From Methanobrevibacter oralis (lineage in GTDB: Archaea > Methanobacteriota > Methanobacteria > Methanobacteriales > Methanobacteriaceae): 44,969 nt of DNA. The notes beneath the pieces were generated by a model that saw only the letters and a list, made by a program, of their open reading frames with translations, made no database searches and had not been told where the DNA came from. This document shows positions 37,733 through 44,969 of the stretch, in pieces. The translations under genes were made by a program, and so were the position numbers. Location of the stretch: contig NZ_LWMU01000043.1 in the NCBI RefSeq assembly GCF_001639275.1, forward strand, positions 1 through 44,969, in the 5' to 3' direction. The stretch's first letter is position 1. Each line of letters begins with the position of its first letter.

Positions 37733-39174
37733 GAGGCTGACTCATAATTTTTGTGTTTAAATTTTTTTCTTATTTTATTATCTTTTAATTTTATATATTA
37801 GGAAGTACAATTTATTATTAGAGTTAATTAACTTTTTGGTTGTGTTTCTTATGGTTTTGAGAGAGGATAAAATTGATCAGCAATTATTGGTTCCTTTGGA
37901 CTTGAAAGATTTGATTCCAAAAGATCATCTAGATTTAGTAAAACTCAAACACATAGCAATAGATGGAATAAAAATCAAAGCCAAAGCATCCATAAATAAT
38001 TTAACCAATCAAGAACAAATAGATTTACTTAAAGACATCTTAAAAAAGAGTATTGAACTCGATGAAGAAGAAGATGAACTTCTCGGAGACGAATCAGGAA
38101 ATTCTGTACCAAAAGAATTAATTGACAAAAAAATCCTTTGAAGAAATCTACAAAAAAGTAACCAAAACCACAAAAGGAAATAGAAACGAATTCAAACTAC
38201 GAAGAAGCAGTAAAAAGCTCCTTGACCAAGCAAAAAAAGATAAAAAAATCTGCCAAAAAAGTTTTGCAGAAAGTCGAAAAAATCGATTCAGAACTAAAAA
38301 AGACAAAAAAAAAAAAACGATGCAATCAGCATAAAAGACCCCGAATCACGATGAATGCTAAACAAAAAAAGCAAATGGGAATTCAATTACAATTTACAAA
38401 TCGGAATAGACGAATACAAAGGAATAATAGTCTCATCATCACTAACACAAAATCCAACAGACGTATTCGAACTAATTCCACAAATAGAACAAATAAAAGA
38501 AACCTTTGGTAATTTAACACCAAATACACAAATTTCACCCAACAACGACTACTCAACAAACGAAAACATAAACTATCTATCAGAAAATCATCTTGATGGA
38601 TAACATATCCACCAGAAAACTCTCAAAAAAACTCAAAAAAATCAACAAAAAAGATAAACCATTCAAAAAAGACAAATTTATCTTCGATCATGAAAAAAAA
38701 CACCTATATCTGCCCAATGGGTCAAATACTAGAAAACCAAAAAAAAGCTACAAAAAGAACACACGAATCGCATACTGGACAAAAAACTGCAAAAACATGC
38801 AAAAAACACCAAGAATGTTGTGGAAATAATTATTCAAGAGTAATAACAGATTATGAAAATCCAAATAAAATAAAAATGCTCAGAAAAATGGAAACACCAT
38901 AGGCACAAGAAATCTATAAAAAACGATCAAAAACAGCAGAATAGCCATTTGGAAATATAAAACAAAATCTAAAAGTAACAGAATTCAACACAACTGGACT
39001 AAAAAGAACACAAACAGAAGCAAAATTACTCGCAATATCACACAATTTAAAAAGAATATACAACGAAACAATACAAAAAGAACTCATACCCCCAACAAAA
39101 CAAACAAAATACCTGAAAATAATAAAATTAATGCCAAAAAATTTTAAAAAAATAATTAATTTTGAGTCGCCCTC
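37733..39174 (+). mobile_element. Decayed IS1182-type insertion element
   Basis: Imperfect terminal inverted repeats GAGGCTGACTCATAATT (from 37733) and, on the other strand, GAGGGCGACTCAAAATT (ending 39174) bound a broken transposase. The 1442-base length is short for the family and agrees with an internal deletion. Both flanks are T-rich (TTTT), so a target duplication cannot be judged. Confidence 0.7.
37851..39148 (+). pseudogene. IS1182-family transposase, deleted and frameshifted
   Basis: The start region reads MVLREDKIDQQLLVPLDLKDLIPKDHL, a typical N-terminus of IS1182 transposases. It jumps straight to KHIAIDGIKIKAKAS, so the segment normally between them has been lost. Further pieces in changed frames read DEYKGIIVSSSLTQNPTD (about 38410-38463), the Lys-rich block near 38620-38690 and LYLPNG. 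Multiple stops follow. The codon pattern is A-rich, like other mobile DNA here. Confidence 0.75.
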
Positions 39175-39292
39175 TTTTTTTAAAATTTAATCTTATAAAA
39201 ATCATGCCAAGTTAATATCTATTTTTGTTTAAATAATTCTTCTAATTGTTTAAAAAGAATATCCTATTTAATTTGCTTGAATTAACTTTTAA
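39175..39292. other. Short spacer between two insertion-element relics
   Basis: AT-rich, no reading frame and no recognised signal. Confidence 0.3.
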
Positions 39293-40667
39293 TTATAGTA
39301 TTTTACGAAATGTTTACCCCAAAGAATTTCATCACCCAATTTTCAAAATATGAAATCTTATCTATTTTTTCATAAAATTTTGACTCAAAAAGTTTAATTA
39401 ATTCATCCAATGATTTATGATCGGTGTTATATATTTCTCTCTTTATATCTTTCCATATGTCTTCTATAGGGTTTAAAAACGGACAATATGGAGGTAAATA
39501 AACAAGGTTTACTGATAAAATTTCACATGCTTCTTCAACAATTTTCGCTTTGTGGATCTTTGCATTATCTAAAAAAAATATTCAATGATTTTTCTTCTTT
39601 CATGAGTAAACTTAATTTTTTGTTGATTAACATCTTTTGCAGGTGTTTTTTTATTATTTGATTGATTTTGTAGTAGTTAATATGGTATTTTTTGCATTTG
39701 GATTTGAATTTTTTTTTGGGATAATCTTTTGCTCATCATCAAACATTTGTTTGTATTCTTTTTCATCCATGCATTTTTCCAATAATTCAAGTTTTACATT
39801 ATCAATTTCTAATTTTGAACTTGATATGATCTCAGAGATTATTTTTAGTGCTTTTGGATTTTCTGTTCTGGAAATTAAATATTTACAGATAGTTAACACA
39901 AAATTATTAGCATTATTTTTTTTGGGTTGAAAAATATTGCAGATTCACAATTAATTCCTTGAAAACCAACTCCATTAACCCCATATCGCTCACCACTTTT
40001 TTTAAACCTATTTTTATCTTTAACACCATTAATTGTCGGATTACATAATCTCCTGGTTGTGTTAGTTGTATTTTGACATCTAGATTCATCAAGGACAATA
40101 ACATCTTCAATTTCAAAATCAATTACGAACGTTTTTTTAAAAGTATTTCTTCGGCATCTGCTGGAGCTTCATTGTAAATAAGGAACGGTTTACAATAATT
40201 AAACCCTAATTTCTTTCTTGTAATTTCCCAAACTTGTTTATAAGAATATTTGACTCCAAATCTCTCTTTAATTAGTTCTTGTGCACCAATAATGGTGTAA
40301 TGTTTATCGGGATCACTTAAGAGTATTTTTAATTCAATTAACTGATCATTAGTTAATTTGGATTTTGTACCGCAATTTGAGTAATCTGGTATTAAACCTT
40401 CGATTCCATATTCATCATAATCTTTAACCCAATTTCCTACTGTTTTTCTATCCTTACGAATGAATTCCCCAACTGTAGTTCTAGTTTCACCCAATTTAAC
40501 CATTCTAACTGCTAATAATCTCATATAAATATTGTGTGCTTGCCTATATTCTTTTAAATATTTATCAAGTTCTGCGATTCCTTGTTCTTCGAGTTTATCT
40601 ATAGTTTCCATGATTAAATATTTGTCACTCATTAGGGATAAAATTTTCGTAATATACTATAATATGG
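39293..40667 (-). mobile_element. Decayed IS630-type insertion element
   Basis: The left edge ATTATAGTATTTTACGAAAT (39293-39312) matches, on the other strand, the right edge near 40644-40662 (ATTATAGTATATTACGAAAA). These are plausible terminal inverted repeats around a frameshifted IS630 transposase. Exact tips and the TA target duplication typical of this family are not certain. Confidence 0.65.
39303..40632 (-). pseudogene. IS630-family transposase, frameshifted
   Basis: The first 169 codons are intact (40632 to 40123) and hold the helix-turn-helix region with TTVGEFIRKDRKTVGNWVKD and IEGLIPDYSNCG. After a -1 shift at an A7 run (40132-40138) the frame reads VIDFEIEDVIVLDESRCQNT with the first catalytic Asp/Glu region. 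After a second A8 run (39916-39923) it reads NNFVLTICKYLISRT. A later run (39571-39578) restores FLDNAKIHKAKIVEEA and PPYCPFLNPIEDIWKDIK, the classic IS630 DDE end. The final stop is at 39303-39305. Confidence 0.82.
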
Positions 40668-41032
40668 ATGAGTTACTATAATCACAAGAATACATAGAAA
40701 ATATCTCTCTAAAATCAATAAAAATTATTAACTATTTATATTATAAAAACTTACTTAAAAAGACATTTTATTAAGATAATTAAATTTTATAAGTTTTTGA
40801 TAAAATGACTAAATTTTTAACTTATAATGCTATCATATTTACAATACAATCAAAAAATTCTTTTTTAAAAGTTCAAACACAAAATTAAAATATTTAAACA
40901 AATTAATCCTTTATATGGCAATAAATTATGGATTTAGCAGAATAGATGAGATTTGTTAAACCTAATAAAAAAATAAAAATGGGAAAAATAAAGAATAAAA
41001 ATTAGTTGATTATAATATCCTCCCAAATTAAA
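40668..41032. other. Gene-free spacer downstream of IS630 relic and third adhesin-like gene
   Basis: A/T-rich sequence with no frame of note. It lies between the upstream end of the broken transposase and the 3' end of the minus-strand adhesin gene. T-rich runs on the minus strand may end adhesin transcription. Confidence 0.35.
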
Positions 41033-44000
41033 TTATTTTTTGATCACTATAAGCTTTCCAATTTTACTTACATGGTAATTTTTATTAGCAGAAGAAATAA
41101 TTACTTTATGGGCACCTTTTGTAAGACCTTTAGTGCTAATTTTAGCTATTCCTTTACTATTAGTTTTTACTTTGTAAGTTTTGTATTTTTTACCATTAGA
41201 AACTTTAATAATAATAGATAATTTACTAATAACCTTCTTAGTTACTTTATTTTTAATAAAAACTTGGAAGTATTTAGCTTTTTTAACTTTTGCAGCAACT
41301 TTATTAGCTTTCACAGAAGTATAAACTTTATTTACTTTAATAGAAACTTTTTTAGTTGCAGTAACATATTTTTCTCCACTAACTTTAATATAAGCTGTAT
41401 AAGTGCCTACAGCTTGTTTAATAGCTAAAGAAATTATTCCATTATTATTTGTAGTTACAGTGTAAGTAGATTTGCCAATGGTAATAGTTACCTTTTGATT
41501 TACAATAGCATTGCCTTTATTGTCTTTAATAGTAGCAACTAATTTATTAGCATTTCCATAAGTTTTAACAACATTACTTGCAGTAATCACAACAATGAGT
41601 GGGGTATTATTAGAGATAAGGTTATTAGCTTCACATCCTTTATCAAATGTGACACTATCATCACCAACTAATTTATTAGCAATTAAATTATTATTATAAA
41701 TAGTATTTTGAGAAAATCCCTCTTTACAAGATTCAGTTAAATTAATAGTATAATTACCATTAGTATTGATTTTATTATTAAATGCAATGATTTTAGCATT
41801 ATTAGTAGCTAGAATACCTGTAATAGTGTTGATTGGTAAGCCAAGTTCACAACAATTTTGTTTACATTTAGCAACAATGGTATTACCGATAAAATTGGTT
41901 TTAGTGGAAGTTTTAACGCCAATAGCGTCTTTGCCTGGAATACCAACAATATTAATTACATTTTCAATAATATTTGCTTCTTTAGAATCAGATAAAATAC
42001 CATATTTAGAAGAATCAATATTATTACATGAAATAAAAACTCTGTTAGCATGAGCATTAGCATATATTCCTATGTTATCAGAAATAAATTCCTCTCCAGA
42101 TGTAGCATTACCAAGAGCTAAACCTTTAGTAACAATTTCGTTACATATAATTTCAGTTAAATCAGAACTAGTTGCAATACCAATTGTATAATTACCTTCA
42201 AGATTAATTTTATTAGTTAAAAGAGTTACATCTTTACAACCATAAAGTCCTATACCATAAATAGAATTAGAACGGCCAGTTATTTTATTATTATTAATCA
42301 TTAAATTAAAATGACCTTTATATCCTTCAACTTTCATAACATAAGCATTAGCAGAAGCTAAAATAGAAACATCATTGCTATTAAATGAAACATTAGTATT
42401 ATCTTTTAAATAAATATTACAAAGATTATCAGAACCCTCGCCTTGTACAGTATCAACAACATTAAATTTATTACCTTTAATTACAATATTATTAGAATCT
42501 ACAAGATACAAACCTAAATTAGTGTAATTAGATGCCAAAGTAATAGGGTCATAGTGAACAAGTAAAGATTTGAGATTTGCATCAAGTTTATTGTCCTTAA
42601 AGATAAGATTTTCAATTTCAGATAAACTTATAGCATATTGAGTAACTGTACCATTAGTATTAGCAGTGAATTTAATAGTATTTTCATTAATAATTAAATT
42701 TTGCACTGTTTTTGAGAATATGGCATAAGCATTAGAATCATTTATAGCATTAACAATAATATCATTTTTTAAAATACTAGTATTTGAAATTTTATCAATT
42801 GATGAAATATCAATAGCAACTGCAGTAGAATTGATAATATTATCAAAAATACTAACTCCAGTTATATTGTTCGATTTAGTATTTTTATATGAATTACCAA
42901 TTTTAATACCAAATCTTCCATTAATCTTGTTGGAACTTATAGTTAAATTTGTAAGTGGTGTTTTACCAGAATTTGAAGTACCAGAATAAGCATAAATTCC
43001 TAATCCATTTTTAGCATCAATTATATTATTGGATATGACAGAGTTGTTAACAGGATGCAATTCAATACCTACTGTATTAGCAGATATATTTTCAGATTTA
43101 ACATTAATATTATTATTAGTAATTTTCAAATTATTGTATGTCATTTTATTATTTTGAGCATCTTTACCTCCAAAAATACCTATTGAAGAGCCTTTTATAG
43201 CTAAAACATTAATATTATTACCTTCAATTGTAATGCCATTAATATCCTTAGCAGCAGACATATCAATACCCTTAGAATCAACGCCGATTAAGGTAATATT
43301 GTTATTGGAGATAAAAGTACCGTTGACTTTAGCATTGTTAAATTGAATACCTGTAGCAGTAGATGAACTATTTACAATGATAGTATTATTATAAACTTTA
43401 TCTTCAAAATCTACTATAATTCCAATAAATTTAGCATTAATATAGTTATTATATACTTCCCAATCTATAGTGTTTTGAATTGCATTAATACCATTAGAAA
43501 CGTTGGTTATATTATTGCCATATACTTTATAATTTATAGCATTTTGAACTTGGAATGCTATATTACCATTAATAATATTATTATATCTAAATGTATTGTT
43601 AGAAGTACTAGTTGCACTTAATCCATTACCATAAACTAACCATCCAGAACCAGAACCATCAATAGTATTATATTCAATAATATTATTACTTATGGTTCCA
43701 TTTTGAGGATTTCTATACCATGTTGCCATAGAATGTCCTAATATACGAGTAATGTAAAATACATAGGGAATACCATTAACTCCGGGAACTGTTCCTGCAT
43801 TGATATAATTATGACTAATTAAATTATCACAACCTAAAAGATAAAATGGATGTGATCCAGAAATCAATGTATTATTATATATAGTGGAATGAAATACATC
43901 ACCTAAACCTAAAGCATGTGAATTAGTTGCATTATTGCGTATATAATTATCTTTAATTGTAATATTAGAAACTTGAATTGCTAAAATTGGCCATAATGGC

Positions 44001-44512
44001 AAATTATCTGCACCAGTATAATTCTTAGCATCTGTATCTACAGTTATATTCAAACCATAAATAATACTATTATCTGCACCTTTGTATAATTTAATCATAC
44101 AATTATGAAGAACATCAGCAGAAGAGTTAGAAGTAATGGTTAAAGATTTATTAATATTAAATACTTTACCTTCTAAGTTAGATAATTTTAAAATATCTCC
44201 ATCTTTAATAGGGGCATCATCTCTGATTGTTCCAGCTATATCATCTTCACTTTCATTATCAGCAACGAAATAATTAGCATAATTATCATTATCAATTACC
44301 CAAGTTTGAGCAGTATTATCACGATCACCAGAAGCAAGCGCATCATTTTCAAAAGATTGCTCACTTGCAGCAATTGTTTGATCATTTAAAACATCATCGG
44401 AAGAACCTACATCGGAAATAGCAACATCACCATCATCAATAGCAGAGACTCCACCAATACTTATAAACATTAACATAAATGCTAAACAATAAATCAATTT
44501 AGAATTTTTCAT
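41033..44512 (-). CDS. Secreted adhesin-like protein with beta-helix and Ig-like domains
   Basis: The 1159-residue protein begins with a signal peptide (MKNSKLIYCLAFMLMFISIG, ending near VSA). Residues about 140-950 are a long series of beta-helix turns with Asn ladders such as NNNITL, GNNINV and ISNNIIDA. Two Ig-like repeats follow at about 975-1070 and 1070-1159, including TYTVTTNNNGIISLAI and YKTYKVKTNSKGIAKIST. No membrane anchor or pseudomurein-binding repeat is visible, so it may be released or held by other contacts. AGGAGT is 8 bases before the ATG, a strong ribosome binding site. It belongs to the same broad family as the gene at 28844. Confidence 0.86.
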   Translation of the reverse strand: MKNSKLIYCLAFMLMFISIGGVSAIDDGDVAISDVGSSDDVLNDQTIAASEQSFENDALASGDRDNTAQTWVIDNDNYANYFVADNESEDDIAGTIRDDAPIKDGDILKLSNLEGKVFNINKSLTITSNSSADVLHNCMIKLYKGADNSIIYGLNITVDTDAKNYTGADNLPLWPILAIQVSNITIKDNYIRNNATNSHALGLGDVFHSTIYNNTLISGSHPFYLLGCDNLISHNYINAGTVPGVNGIPYVFYITRILGHSMATWYRNPQNGTISNNIIEYNTIDGSGSGWLVYGNGLSATSTSNNTFRYNNIINGNIAFQVQNAINYKVYGNNITNVSNGINAIQNTIDWEVYNNYINAKFIGIIVDFEDKVYNNTIIVNSSSTATGIQFNNAKVNGTFISNNNITLIGVDSKGIDMSAAKDINGITIEGNNINVLAIKGSSIGIFGGKDAQNNKMTYNNLKITNNNINVKSENISANTVGIELHPVNNSVISNNIIDAKNGLGIYAYSGTSNSGKTPLTNLTISSNKINGRFGIKIGNSYKNTKSNNITGVSIFDNIINSTAVAIDISSIDKISNTSILKNDIIVNAINDSNAYAIFSKTVQNLIINENTIKFTANTNGTVTQYAISLSEIENLIFKDNKLDANLKSLLVHYDPITLASNYTNLGLYLVDSNNIVIKGNKFNVVDTVQGEGSDNLCNIYLKDNTNVSFNSNDVSILASANAYVMKVEGYKGHFNLMINNNKITGRSNSIYGIGLYGCKDVTLLTNKINLEGNYTIGIATSSDLTEIICNEIVTKGLALGNATSGEEFISDNIGIYANAHANRVFISCNNIDSSKYGILSDSKEANIIENVINIVGIPGKDAIGVKTSTKTNFIGNTIVAKCKQNCCELGLPINTITGILATNNAKIIAFNNKINTNGNYTINLTESCKEGFSQNTIYNNNLIANKLVGDDSVTFDKGCEANNLISNNTPLIVVITASNVVKTYGNANKLVATIKDNKGNAIVNQKVTITIGKSTYTVTTNNNGIISLAIKQAVGTYTAYIKVSGEKYVTATKKVSIKVNKVYTSVKANKVAAKVKKAKYFQVFIKNKVTKKVISKLSIIIKVSNGKKYKTYKVKTNSKGIAKISTKGLTKGAHKVIISSANKNYHVSKIGKLIVIKK

Positions 44513-44627
44513 AATTAACTCCTGATTTAAATAATTATTTTCAATTATATTTTATTAAAATAAAATTTAAAAAAATATAATTAAATAGGTTTATAAACAA
44601 CTAAATACATAAATGTTTCTAATATTA

Positions 44628-44969
44628 CAATCCAGTTAATTTAGGAAATTTATTTTTTAATTTTTAATTATATTATTTTATTTTCTTATTTTTCTTATTT
44701 AAATCTTTTATTTGATATTGTATTAGTTTATATGATTTATTTTTTATTTTTTACTTTGTTTTATGGGTTTTTGATTTTTTTTATTGATTTTTCATTTTTT
44801 GATTATTTTTTTTGTTTTAAATTCCTTTAATTTGCTTGTAATTGGACGTGTTTATTTTAATAGTTTTTATATTTGTTTAAATTATTTTATGTTTAATTTT
44901 AAGTATTATTAATAGTTAATATTAAATATTAGTAAATTATATTTTTATTATATTATAGTTATTTATGAT
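44628..44969 (+). mobile_element. Left end of another copy of the IS4-type element, cut by the window
   Basis: From CAATCCAGTTAATTTAGG onward this matches 32607-32948 closely in the same orientation. The preceding bases differ, so 44628 is the element boundary. The remainder, with any transposase, lies outside the window. Confidence 0.82.

Noticed and set aside
38122-38902. Several overlapping short plus-strand frames
   Set aside because: They are fragments of the broken IS1182 transposase in three frames, with Lys/Asn-rich nonsense between them.
39288-39305. About 19-base match between the IS630 left edge and the IS4-type end near 32640
   Set aside because: The shared string is A/T only and does not extend; chance or convergent AT-rich ends explain it.
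39293-40667. Programmed -1 frameshifting in the IS630 gene as the sole explanation
   Set aside because: Two breaks have ideal slippery phase, but a third break elsewhere and one of opposite sign near 39655 also exist, so decay is simpler.

Overview
The window is low-GC archaeal DNA from a methanogen, most likely a gut or rumen Methanobrevibacter (Methanobacteriales). Supporting signs are a methanogenesis marker protein 11 gene, archaeal RadA and a multi-OB-fold RPA, a two-domain PurE, large secreted adhesin-like proteins built of beta-helix and Ig-like repeats, AT-rich spacers and GGTGA/AGGAG-type ribosome binding sites. No rRNA, tRNA or CRISPR array was seen.

Region 1 (1-10.7 kb) is housekeeping: a partial minus-strand gene at the edge, purE-ubiD, tex, a membrane glycosyltransferase with an unusual outer domain, then a minus-strand cluster leuC-leuD-leuB, a 32-residue membrane protein, ribH and the marker 11 gene. 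A decayed adhesin fragment follows (10.86-11.67 kb).

Region 2 (11.7-24.5 kb) is a surface-glycopolymer locus: a DUF2264 protein, a WecC-type UDP-sugar dehydrogenase, the complete dTDP-rhamnose set (rfbD, rfbA, rfbC, rfbB), two tandem half-size membrane proteins, a CDP-glycerol glycerophosphotransferase homologue, three family 2 glycosyltransferases and a polyprenyl-phosphate sugar phosphotransferase. Together they could make a rhamnose-containing, possibly glycerol-phosphate-decorated, lipid-linked polymer. Between rfbD and rfbA sits a secreted barnase-like ribonuclease with all catalytic residues, followed by a barstar-like inhibitor. This toxin and immunity pair is the most notable find.

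Region 3 (24.7-28.3 kb) carries rpa and radA, the DNA recombination and repair pair.

Region 4 (28.3-45 kb) is accessory: three large intact adhesin-like genes interleaved with three families of decayed insertion sequences (IS4-type with about 490-bp inverted ends and a 9-bp target duplication, IS1182-type, IS630-type). A further copy of the IS4-type end runs off the right edge.
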